From Ruminococcus sp. (GTDB taxonomy: Bacteria; Bacillota; Clostridia; Lachnospirales; Lachnospiraceae), in the NCBI GenBank assembly GCA_020024635.1, contig JAHHTL010000018.1:1-44346 (forward strand): a stretch of 44,346 nucleotides of DNA, read 5' to 3'. Numbering within the stretch: the stretch's first letter is position 1; every line of letters starts with the position of its first letter. Below, piece after piece: positions 24,755 through 31,984 of the stretch. The notes beneath the pieces were generated by a model that worked only from the letters and a program-made list of their open reading frames with translations, searched no databases and was not told where the DNA came from. A program made the translations under genes and the position numbers.

Positions 24755-25192
24755 TTAAATGCGAATACCAATTGCTTCCATCCGTTCTGCAATTGCATCT
24801 AAATCTTCTTCACTTACCATACTTCTCTCTTCCCAAAGTGCCTTGTTCCAGATTTCAACTCGATCTTGCACTCCCACAAGAACAACATCTTTCTCCAGAT
24901 TTGCCGCTTTTCTAAGTGTAGGAGGAACTAAAACTCTTCCTTGCTTATCAAAGCTACCTTCTGATGCACTTCCGAAAAAATAACGTTTAAATATTCTGGC
25001 ATCCTTATTCATACGCGGCAGTGTTTCCAATTCAGCTACAAATTTATTCCATTCGTCCATGGAGTATACAAAAAGACAGCCTTCCATACCATTACAAATA
25101 ACGAAACTCTCTCCTAGATCATCTCGTAATTTAGCCGGTATAATTAATCGTCCTTTTTCATCTATCGTATGATTGAATTCTCCAAGTAACAT
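24755..25192 (-). CDS. mraZ: Transcriptional regulator MraZ
   Basis: This 145-residue protein has two AbrB-like half-barrel repeats with the DxGR pattern: HTIDEKGRLIIPAKLRDDL at residues 8-26 and SFDKQGRVLVPPTLRKAANL near residue 82. Full-length and intact. MraZ assembles into rings that bind short direct repeats in front of the dcw cluster and controls it in Escherichia coli and Mycoplasma. It heads the cluster here. Six 10-bp repeats of the TGG type overlap the promoter and leader directly upstream, which indicates autoregulation. AAAGGA lies six bases before the ATG. Confidence 0.97.
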   Translation of the reverse strand: MLLGEFNHTIDEKGRLIIPAKLRDDLGESFVICNGMEGCLFVYSMDEWNKFVAELETLPRMNKDARIFKRYFFGSASEGSFDKQGRVLVPPTLRKAANLEKDVVLVGVQDRVEIWNKALWEERSMVSEEDLDAIAERMEAIGIRI

Positions 25193-25220
25193 ATGGAATC
25201 CTTTCTCTGGAGTTTTTCAC

Positions 25221-25280
25221 TCCCTTTCGCTCCACTTTCCACCACTTTTTACCACGTAACTCCATTGTACTCCACTCGCC
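25221..25280 (-). promoter_or_regulatory. MraZ operator: six tandem 10-bp repeats
   Basis: Reading the minus strand in steps of ten, the units are AGTGGAGTAC (offset by one), AATGGAGTTA, CGTGGTAAAA, AGTGGTGGAA, AGTGGAGCGA and AAGGGAGTGA. The core GTGGAG/GTGGT recurs in register, one per helical turn, from 88 to 29 bases before the mraZ ATG. Known MraZ sites are also short G-rich direct repeats with 10-base periodicity. Confidence 0.8.
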
Positions 25281-25292
25281 CCCCTTTTTCAA
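25264..25292 (-). promoter_or_regulatory. mraZ: SigA-type promoter of mraZ and the dcw cluster
   Basis: Minus-strand TTGAAA (25287-25292), a 17-base spacer and TACAAT (25264-25269). The -10 box lies within the second of the six MraZ repeats, so bound MraZ would block RNA polymerase. Confidence 0.8.
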
Positions 25293-25334
25293 CCCCTTTT
25301 TTACGGATTCCCTTGGATATTTTTTCCAAACAAA

Positions 25335-25365
25335 AAGCCCCGAAGATTACAACTTCGGAGCTTTC
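25335..25365. terminator. Rho-independent terminator after the small membrane protein gene
   Basis: On the minus strand AAAGCTCCGAAG pairs with CTTCGGGGCTTT (one T-G wobble) around a seven-base loop, followed by TTGT. It separates the degV unit from the mraZ promoter. The gap 25193-25445 otherwise holds the mraZ promoter and MraZ repeats. Confidence 0.85.
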
Positions 25366-25445
25366 GCTTTGTGCACTGCTTGACACTTATATTCTTTGTT
25401 CTATTTTAAATAATTTCTGGAAAACCTAAAAGACTTTGCAAACCA

Positions 25446-25682
25446 TTATTGTGCAAGTTCGTTTAAGTAAGAATCTACTGCCTCAAAATTTGCTTCCACA
25501 ACGTTACGCTCTTTTCCATCCTCATATACTTGATAACCAGAATATCCAATCCAGCCGACAAGTACAACTGCCACCAATGCTGCAGATGTATTCCATAAGA
25601 TTTTTTTTCTCTTTTGTTTTTTCATAATCTGCTTTCTGTTTGCTTTTTCTTGTTTGTAGCGATCTACTTTCTCTTGACTCAT
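25446..25682 (-). CDS. Small single-helix membrane protein, unknown function
   Basis: I do not recognise a function for this 78-residue protein. The first 30 residues are very basic and probably coiled (MSQEKVDRYKQEKANRKQ onward). A membrane helix follows (residues 33-50), then a short acidic outside tail ending DSYLNELAQ. The N-terminus should be inside. AAGGAG lies seven bases before the ATG. It starts 15 bases after the DegV gene and ends before a strong terminator, so it is the second gene of a two-gene unit. The bitopic shape with a basic start recalls division and assembly-factor proteins, but no family can be named. Confidence 0.7.
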   Translation of the reverse strand: MSQEKVDRYKQEKANRKQIMKKQKRKKILWNTSAALVAVVLVGWIGYSGYQVYEDGKERNVVEANFEAVDSYLNELAQ

Positions 25683-25697
25683 TTCGTTACTCCTTTT

Positions 25698-26537
25698 TTA
25701 TATTACAACAATGATTCCACCATCGTTTGCATACATTGTACTAATTCCAGCCGTATCTACGATAATACTCTCTTTAAAGGCTGCACTGTCCATCAATATT
25801 TTTTGCACTTCTTTCGCTCTTTCCGGACAGTTACAATGTGAAATTCCCAGTATTTTATCTTCTGTATGTTCTGCATCTTGTAATGCGTAATCGATTAATT
25901 TCGCAAGTGCTTTCTTCATTCCTCTTGCCTGACCAAGCTGACAAATCGTTCCTTCTGGCTTAGAGCCCATTATGGGCTTAATGTTAAGGGCACTGGCAAC
26001 CAACGCTTTTACTCCGGAAAGACGTCCATTTTTCTTCAACGTATCCAATGTTTCCAAAACAAAATACGTGTGCTGTTCTGAAATATATGCTTCAACAGTA
26101 TCTATTACTTCTTGAAAACTCATTCCTGCTTCTTCGCACGCTTGGATCTTTAATCCAATCAAGGTTTCCCCTACAGATGCTGATCGAGAATTAAACACGT
26201 ATATCTCTTTTTTTCCATATTCTTCTTCATATAATTTTTTTCCAAGTTCTGCGCTATTGTAAGATCCGCTCAACTCAGAAGACAGGGTTACTACATAGAT
26301 ATGTTGTGCATCACATCGGTAACTCTCCATGTATTCCTCTGGTGATGGGCAAGACGACTTTGGACTATCTGGACACTCAGCCACGCGTTTTAAAAACTCT
26401 GCCTGATTAAATGTTTCATCATCTCTAATAGAAACACCTCCGACTTCCATTGTAAGTGAAGCTTGCTTAAAACATCCACTTTGTTTCATCTTATCTGTCA
26501 GTTCTCCACAACTGTCCATAATTATTTTATAATTCAT
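25698..26537 (-). CDS. DegV family fatty-acid-binding protein
   Basis: This 279-residue protein has the two-domain DegV fold, which holds a long-chain fatty acid; in Gram-positive bacteria relatives (FakB) present fatty acids to FakA kinase. Conserved pieces are IIMDSCGELT at the start, the VVTLSSELSGSYNSA loop near residue 81, FNSRSASVGETLIG and TLDTLKKNGRLSGVKALVASALNIKPIM. No fakA-like gene is in the window. AGGAGGG lies six bases before the ATG. A possible promoter and a 15-bp palindrome lie just upstream. Confidence 0.92.
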   Translation of the reverse strand: MNYKIIMDSCGELTDKMKQSGCFKQASLTMEVGGVSIRDDETFNQAEFLKRVAECPDSPKSSCPSPEEYMESYRCDAQHIYVVTLSSELSGSYNSAELGKKLYEEEYGKKEIYVFNSRSASVGETLIGLKIQACEEAGMSFQEVIDTVEAYISEQHTYFVLETLDTLKKNGRLSGVKALVASALNIKPIMGSKPEGTICQLGQARGMKKALAKLIDYALQDAEHTEDKILGISHCNCPERAKEVQKILMDSAAFKESIIVDTAGISTMYANDGGIIVVI

Positions 26538-26580
26538 ACCATTCCCTCCTATGGTCGTGTGTATTCACCTCTATCATATC

Positions 26581-26602
26581 TAGTATTAAATACTACATTA
26601 TA
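26581..26602 (-). promoter_or_regulatory. Candidate degV promoter -10 box and adjoining palindrome
   Basis: TATAAT (26597-26602, minus strand) is followed at the expected transcription start by the palindrome TAGTATTAAATACTA (26581-26595; 7-bp arms around one base). No convincing -35 box was found, so the promoter call is weak. The palindrome is certain, its role is not. Confidence 0.4.
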
Positions 26603-26639
26603 ATATATCATACTTTATTTTTTATGAAAAGGGTTTTTG

Positions 26640-27791
26640 TCATTTATCTTCGATTTTTATCTTTGTAGAAATTCCTAGAACAATCCCCATTTCTGCCATC
26701 AGAAAAATAATAGAAGTTCCTCCATAACTGAAGAATGGTAACGTAATTCCAGTTGTCGGAATCATGTTGGTAACAACCGCTATGTTCAATATCACCTGAA
26801 TAGAAATATGTGTCATCACTCCAACTGCTAGTAGCGATCCAAACATGTCTGGTGCATTCTGTGCAATAAACATAATTCTGTATATTAAGGCCCCAAACAA
26901 AAACAATATGACAATCACTCCAAAGATACCAAGCTCTTCGCATATAACGGATAGAATCATATCATTTTGAACCTCAGGGATCACTCCCAATTTTTGGGAA
27001 CTGTTTCCGAGACCTTTTCCCCAAAATCCACCCGAACCAATGGCGTATAGTCCTTGAAGAACTTGAAACCCTCCAACAGCATTTTTGTTTTCAGGATCGA
27101 GCCATGTTAGAACACGATTCAACCGAAAATTGTCACTGCTTTTTACAGTATATAATAAAACTATCATTCCAATAATTGCCACAATAGCACAAAGAACAAA
27201 TGCTTTGATAAAAGGCTTTGTTTTCGGATGTGCCACAAACAATAATACACAAGAGATCAAAAACACAATAATGGCTGTACTTAAATTTTCAGTAAATACG
27301 CGTACCCCAAATGCCGCAATACCACCATACAATAAAATCTTTAAAACTCCTTCTCTTGTGTTGATTTTTTTCCCTATTCTGCACAATTCACATGAAACCA
27401 GAATAATAACTGCAATTTTCGTAACTTCTGCGGGCTGAAACGTCATATCTCCTGGTAACTGAATCCATCTTCTTGCTCCCATACTCTCATATCCAAGTGG
27501 AGTTTGCACCAAAAACATCAAAAACATAGATCCCCAAAATATTTCGTTTGAAAATGCACCATACAAATGATAGTCCACACAAGTGACTATCCACATAGCA
27601 ATCAAAGATAATATAGTGAAAATCATCTGTTTTGTAAAATAATGCATATCGTTATCATAATTCACATATCCACTATATGAACTTGTACTATAAAGCATAA
27701 CAAGCCCAAAGCAACTAAGAAAAATGATAATCAATAATAATTCGTAATCAAAATATGTTGATCTAAACTTTTTTTCTTTCTTTCTCTTCAT
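26640..27791 (-). CDS. Second SEDS family protein (FtsW/SpoVE-like)
   Basis: This 383-residue ten-helix membrane protein is a close relative of the ftsW product in the window. It shares LYSTSSYSGYVNYDNDMHYFTKQ in the first loop, ENLSTAIIVF, the catalytic-loop PEVQNDMILSVICEELG and the end GITLPFFSYGGTSIIFLMAEMGIVLG. The key aspartate is present. It lies outside the dcw cluster with no PBP gene beside it, so the choice between FtsW, SpoVE and RodA roles cannot be made; SpoVE paired with the SpoVD-like PBP is a reasonable guess. Two ATGs are adjacent; the second (27791) has better spacing from AGGAG. It has its own promoter behind the htrA hairpin. Confidence 0.88.
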   Translation of the reverse strand: MKRKKEKKFRSTYFDYELLLIIIFLSCFGLVMLYSTSSYSGYVNYDNDMHYFTKQMIFTILSLIAMWIVTCVDYHLYGAFSNEIFWGSMFLMFLVQTPLGYESMGARRWIQLPGDMTFQPAEVTKIAVIILVSCELCRIGKKINTREGVLKILLYGGIAAFGVRVFTENLSTAIIVFLISCVLLFVAHPKTKPFIKAFVLCAIVAIIGMIVLLYTVKSSDNFRLNRVLTWLDPENKNAVGGFQVLQGLYAIGSGGFWGKGLGNSSQKLGVIPEVQNDMILSVICEELGIFGVIVILFLFGALIYRIMFIAQNAPDMFGSLLAVGVMTHISIQVILNIAVVTNMIPTTGITLPFFSYGGTSIIFLMAEMGIVLGISTKIKIEDK

Positions 27792-27847
27792 CATTTCTCC
27801 TGATTATAGTATCCTCCGATAAAAGCAGTATAGATCACTGCTTATTG

Positions 27848-27876
27848 ATTATATAAAATTTCGTAGTAAAAGTAAA
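27848..27876 (-). promoter_or_regulatory. Promoter of the second SEDS gene
   Basis: Minus-strand TTTACT (27871-27876), a 17-base spacer and TATAAT (27848-27853). The -35 box touches the base of the htrA terminator hairpin. Confidence 0.6.
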
Positions 27877-27905
27877 GCGGTAACAGAGTTAAGCTCCATT
27901 ACCGC
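27877..27905. terminator. htrA terminator hairpin
   Basis: GCGGTAA..GAG pairs with CTC..TTACCGC with a small internal mismatch. The following minus-strand sequence TTTACTTTTACT is only partly T-rich, so termination may be incomplete. Confidence 0.6.
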
Positions 27906-27919
27906 CTGATTTTTTACGT

Positions 27920-29215
27920 TTATTCTGGTTTTTTACCGAGAGTGACTTCATATGTTTTTTCTTTATATTTTCCAGCACTTTCTGGTGTCTTTACCGTGAC
28001 CTTCACAGTTTCCCCTGCTGCATGATACTTCAATTCTTCCTGAAGTGTAGCCATGCTGTCAATGGTAGATGCATTTAATTTTACGATCACTTCCCCTTCT
28101 TTCATACCAGCTTCTTTTGCACCGCTTTTATCCTGAACTTCTTTGATAAATACTCCATATGGCATATTAAAAAGTTCTGCATATTCATCCGTCACATTCA
28201 CACCAGATATACCAATATATCCTCTTTTTTCTTCCGATAATTTTGTTTTCGTTTCTTGATTCATAAGATCTTTAATCAACTCAGAGACATCACTAATCGG
28301 AATGGCATATCCAACCCCTTCTACCGAAGATCCTTCTAATTTGGACGAGTTAATTCCAATCACTTGACCGGCTGCATTTACAAGTGGGCCACCACTGTTT
28401 CCATGATTGATAGCGGCACTTGTTTGCAATAATTTTACACTACTTTTCACTGTCTGTCCAGTTGCCGGATCTTGCGTACTAATTTCACGCTCTTTTGCAC
28501 TAATTACTCCTGTTGTAACCGATTGTCCATGTCCAAATGCGTTTCCTATCGCTATCGCAGGTTCTCCTATTTTTAGTTTAGAAGAATCACCTAAAACAGC
28601 AACTGCAATGGCATCCTTCGTATCTTGTTCCAACTCATTGAGTGGAACCGCTATCACTGCAATATCATGTGGCACATCTGTCCCTTTAATATTCGCCGAT
28701 ACACTTTTGTTATCTGCAAATGTAACAGTGAGTTTCTCACTTCCACTTACAACATGATTATTGGTTACAATTAGAAGCTCATCATCATTTTGAGCCACAA
28801 TAATTCCTGTTCCTGCACTCTCGGCCTCTTGCTCATACGTCCCAAAGAAGAAATCCTTCACCTGTTGTACACTTAAATTCGTAATAGACACAACAGATGG
28901 CATTACATTTTCTACAATACCTGATACGTCTGAAGTAACTGCTTTTACAGACTTTGACAAGGAGGCATTTTCTCCTTTATCTGTTGTTTTTAAAGTAGCC
29001 GATTTGTTCAGTCCAAATACTTTACTTCCCAAAGTGTTAGACAAAAGAAATGTAAAGCTTGCAACAATTCCAAATACAACTGCCATACCAATAACAATGA
29101 GAATTTTAGGAACTTTTCTTTGCTTTTTCGGTTTTGGACTATCCTCATAGTAGTTGTAGTCCGACCGATTCGATTGTTGTTCGTTTGAATCATAATAATT
29201 ATATTGATTTTCCAT
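27920..29215 (-). CDS. htrA: HtrA/DegP-type membrane-anchored serine protease
   Basis: A 431-residue protease for quality control of exported proteins. A charged, Asn/Tyr/Ser-rich cytoplasmic part (residues 1-38) precedes one membrane helix (39-62). The trypsin-like domain carries the triad His in VTNNHVVSGSE near 154, Asp in HDIAVIAVPL near 184 and Ser in HGNSGGPLVN near 273. A single PDZ domain follows (GYIGISGVNVTDEYAELFNMPYGV onward). This is the layout of Firmicute HtrA proteins. AAGGT lies six bases before the ATG. Upstream is the terminator of the long uvrB-to-cohesin run; no CssR-like site was recognised. Confidence 0.95.
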   Translation of the reverse strand: MENQYNYYDSNEQQSNRSDYNYYEDSPKPKKQRKVPKILIVIGMAVVFGIVASFTFLLSNTLGSKVFGLNKSATLKTTDKGENASLSKSVKAVTSDVSGIVENVMPSVVSITNLSVQQVKDFFFGTYEQEAESAGTGIIVAQNDDELLIVTNNHVVSGSEKLTVTFADNKSVSANIKGTDVPHDIAVIAVPLNELEQDTKDAIAVAVLGDSSKLKIGEPAIAIGNAFGHGQSVTTGVISAKEREISTQDPATGQTVKSSVKLLQTSAAINHGNSGGPLVNAAGQVIGINSSKLEGSSVEGVGYAIPISDVSELIKDLMNQETKTKLSEEKRGYIGISGVNVTDEYAELFNMPYGVFIKEVQDKSGAKEAGMKEGEVIVKLNASTIDSMATLQEELKYHAAGETVKVTVKTPESAGKYKEKTYEVTLGKKPE

Positions 29216-29314
29216 AGAATTACCTTCCCTTGTTTGATTTATACTGAAATAATAGACACTTTTTGTGAAAGAAATGTGTAAATCCCGTAAATTTTTTTTG
29301 AATCCTGTTCACAC

Positions 29315-29352
29315 AATAAAAGGATATTACCTGCTGGCAATACCCTTTTATT
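29315..29352. terminator. Hairpin closing the uvrB-to-cohesin gene run
   Basis: On the minus strand AATAAAAGGGTATT pairs with AATATCCTTTTATT (one G-T wobble) around a ten-base loop. The T-rich stretch is inside the 3' arm rather than behind it. It could work in either direction. Confidence 0.6.
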
Positions 29353-29361
29353 ACAGATCTA

Positions 29362-30711
29362 TTATAATTCAATAAAATCTATCATAAATTCATCTTCGTC
29401 TTTCTCTTTCTCGGAATCTTCTATTGTTTCCTCCTCAAACTCTTCTTCATCGTAATAATCATCAAACTCCATTTCATAATCAGACAACTCCTCGTCCTCA
29501 TATATCGCATCTTCATCCTCGTCCTCATATTCTTCTATTTGATTCTTTTTACGAATTCTACTTGTTTCTATTTCTTCATCATCTTCTGAATAGAACTCTT
29601 CTGCTGGTCTTCTCTTCGCAAGTTTGACAATTAATACAATAATAATTAGGAGAAAAACAACAACCATGGCCACAACAGCACAAACCACTTGTAAAGTATG
29701 ATCTGATGTATACTGTGCTACTTTACTTAAAATCCCACTACTTTTATTTTCTTTTTTTACATTCAGATCCTCATTACAACGCTGGTAAGTTTCCTCAATC
29801 GCATCATACTGGTAATAGCCTGGTTTTCCTTCTGCATTTAACGCATAAATCAAGTAGTAGTCTTGATCTTCCACATTGTTCCATATAGAAAATTCGGTTC
29901 CGTTTAACGTCATAGTTGTGCTTTGATATTTTTGAGGAAGTGAAGTTTTTGTATCTGGATCAATAATCATAATATACTTGCTCATTGAAACATCTACAAT
30001 AACAGTCTTTTTTAAAGTTGTCCCAGCGTCATCTGATAAGAAAAATTTCGTCTCTCCACTTTGATTTTTCAAAGAATATAAGTAAATTTCACTTTCCTTA
30101 TTGTACAATGCTTTTACTTGCTTTCCTTCGATCTGCCCCTCTGCTTCTTCAAACCCAACAGGAATTTCCTGTTCTGAAAAACTTCCATTCACGGTATAAG
30201 TTTCTCCATCTACTGTTACCGAAATATTGTCCTGTTGCTCTTCCTTTTCTTCTGGAATTTCCTCAACTGGTCCGCCTTCTCCAATGGTAATGGTAGAATC
30301 CCAGGCCGTAAGTTCTACATTTGTTCCTTCTGCATTTGTTGCAGTATAATCAGAAACAGTAAGTTTGGCAGTTCCTTCTTTTAGTGTTGTAAAGGTAAGC
30401 ACAAATGTTACATCGCTTGTACCCGCACCTAAATCTGCTGTTAAATCAATTTTCCCATCATGGTCTACTGCATTTGTTCCTTGCTCAAATTTCAATAGTT
30501 GTGGGTTATACTTCATATTAAGCTTAATACTTCCTAGCTGTGTTGTTGCCGAAAAAACCCGAACTGTAACATCCACTTTTTCTCCAACCTCTGCCTTTGG
30601 ATCTGTAAAAGAAATATCCCCTTCCGCAGCATAAGCTAGTCCCCCATACATCTGTAATGCCAACAAAAATGTTGCAACTATTATTCCTGCTTTCTTTATA
30701 AGTGTTTTCAT
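29362..30711 (-). CDS. Membrane-anchored cohesin-domain protein with acidic cytoplasmic tail
   Basis: A 449-residue type I membrane protein. A signal peptide (residues 1-28, cut near AYA-AEG) leads into a cohesin-like domain at about 30-145 (DISFTDPKAEVGEKVDVTVRV; LGSIKLNMKYNPQLLKF; LTFTTLKEGTAKLTV). A second beta-rich region (165-315) has no family I can name. A membrane helix lies near 338-365 and ends in KLAKRR. The last 80 residues are extremely acidic and should be inside the cell. Cohesins bind dockerins in cellulosomes, but related domains also occur in other adhesins; no dockerin is in the window. It is the last gene of the run containing cdaA, cdaR and HPr, 35 bases after the nucleotidyltransferase. 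Confidence 0.78.
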   Translation of the reverse strand: MKTLIKKAGIIVATFLLALQMYGGLAYAAEGDISFTDPKAEVGEKVDVTVRVFSATTQLGSIKLNMKYNPQLLKFEQGTNAVDHDGKIDLTADLGAGTSDVTFVLTFTTLKEGTAKLTVSDYTATNAEGTNVELTAWDSTITIGEGGPVEEIPEEKEEQQDNISVTVDGETYTVNGSFSEQEIPVGFEEAEGQIEGKQVKALYNKESEIYLYSLKNQSGETKFFLSDDAGTTLKKTVIVDVSMSKYIMIIDPDTKTSLPQKYQSTTMTLNGTEFSIWNNVEDQDYYLIYALNAEGKPGYYQYDAIEETYQRCNEDLNVKKENKSSGILSKVAQYTSDHTLQVVCAVVAMVVVFLLIIIVLIVKLAKRRPAEEFYSEDDEEIETSRIRKKNQIEEYEDEDEDAIYEDEELSDYEMEFDDYYDEEEFEEETIEDSEKEKDEDEFMIDFIEL

Positions 30712-30746
30712 CTGATACCTCTTTCTTTTGATTATATCTTATATTA

Positions 30747-31652
30747 TTAATGATACATCCCTGCATCAATCAATTCTTTGATTGCGGAAATAACCATTTC
30801 TTTGTCTTCTTTATAAGTCACTCCAAACCATTTGTCAACAGATTTTAAAACCTTGACAGAAATTTCCCCTCTGTCGAGTAGACTGCCTATAATTGTCGGA
30901 AGAAGATATTCTGATTTTTGGTCATCCACTTCAAGTCCAGACAGAAATTCATCAAATCCTTTCTCTAGAGTATCCATGAATTCTGGATAAAGCCCCCACA
31001 TATTCATAGAAACAACAGAATCCAAATCCAAATTTTCCACTGTTCCATCTGCTTTCTTTACAACGGCGGTATCCTTTTCTTTTTCGATGTTCTTTGTTTC
31101 CACAATATCCGAAAGCATTCCTTGCTCATTTACCTTACACATTCCTCTTGTAACAGCACCATTATCGCTAAGTGTATTTTTGAGGATAAAGCTAACCATA
31201 CAAATTTCTTTGTGATTTGTATTTTCGGGATTGGTAAGGTAGTTAAAACTTTCTTTGTAAGCTTCTTTCCCATAATAATCATCAGCATTGATTACAAGAA
31301 ACGGTGTGTCAATTACGTCTTTACAACTTAGGATTGCCTGACCCGTTCCCCATGGTTTTGTTCGATTGTGAAATCGATCTTTATATTGACTTGGAATATC
31401 TTCTACTTCTTGGTACGCATATGCAACCTCTATAATCTTTGAAATTCGATTTCCTATGATTTCTTTAAAGTCTTTTTCAAGATTTTTGCGAATTACAAAA
31501 ACAACCTTGTCAAATCCTGCTTCCATTGCATCATAAATGGAATAATCCATAATAATCTCACCATTTGGTCCAACGGGTTCTAACTGCTTGATTCCTCCGC
31601 CAAATCTACTTCCAATTCCTGCCGCCATAATTACAAGTGTTGCTTTACTCAT
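30747..31652 (-). CDS. Sugar-phosphate nucleotidyltransferase (NTP_transferase family)
   Basis: This 301-residue cytoplasmic protein starts with the nucleotide-binding signature LVIMAAGIGSRFGGGIKQLEPVGPNGEIIMDYSI. PWGTGQAIL and VINADDYYGKEAY follow, the latter with the metal-binding aspartates. The fold matches enzymes that make NDP-sugars from sugar-1-phosphate. The MAAGIGSRFGGGIKQ start is unlike GalU or RmlA, so the sugar is not known. AAAGGAG lies seven bases before the ATG. It sits between HPr and the cohesin protein, 26 and 35 bases away, so all three are probably co-transcribed. Confidence 0.88.
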   Translation of the reverse strand: MSKATLVIMAAGIGSRFGGGIKQLEPVGPNGEIIMDYSIYDAMEAGFDKVVFVIRKNLEKDFKEIIGNRISKIIEVAYAYQEVEDIPSQYKDRFHNRTKPWGTGQAILSCKDVIDTPFLVINADDYYGKEAYKESFNYLTNPENTNHKEICMVSFILKNTLSDNGAVTRGMCKVNEQGMLSDIVETKNIEKEKDTAVVKKADGTVENLDLDSVVSMNMWGLYPEFMDTLEKGFDEFLSGLEVDDQKSEYLLPTIIGSLLDRGEISVKVLKSVDKWFGVTYKEDKEMVISAIKELIDAGMYH

Positions 31653-31678
31653 CTTCTATCTCCTTTCAGAATGATCAA

Positions 31679-31954
31679 TTACTCTCCCAACCCATCTTCT
31701 ACAATACGTACCATTTCTTTCAATGCAATTTCTTCATCTTCGCCCTCGCATACGATATTAATCAAATCGCCACTTTTGATACAAGATCCAAGTACGCTAA
31801 GTACACTTTTCGCATTTGCCTCAATTGCTTCATTTTTGTTTTTCTTTTCAATTGTTATTTTACACGCATATTGCATGGCTGTTTTGCAAAATAATCCTGC
31901 TGGTCTTAAATGGAGTCCTGTTGGATTTTTTATAACTACTTCTTTGCTAACCAT
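31679..31954 (-). CDS. ptsH: HPr family phosphocarrier protein
   Basis: This 91-residue protein is HPr, which carries phosphate from Enzyme I to PTS sugar transporters. His15 is in PTGLHLRPAG with the conserved Arg and Pro. The regulatory serine motif is NAKSVLSVLG, with Ser at position 50 rather than 46 because of a short lysine- and asparagine-rich insertion (KKNKNEAIEA). The frame has an earlier ATG at 31975, but GGGGG eight bases before 31954 and the family N-terminus MVSKEVVIKNPTG favour the shorter form. No Enzyme I gene is near. It follows cdaR by 30 bases. Confidence 0.9.
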   Translation of the reverse strand: MVSKEVVIKNPTGLHLRPAGLFCKTAMQYACKITIEKKNKNEAIEANAKSVLSVLGSCIKSGDLINIVCEGEDEEIALKEMVRIVEDGLGE

Positions 31955-31984
31955 ATTTATGCCCCCTTTTCTCACTGTAAATTT

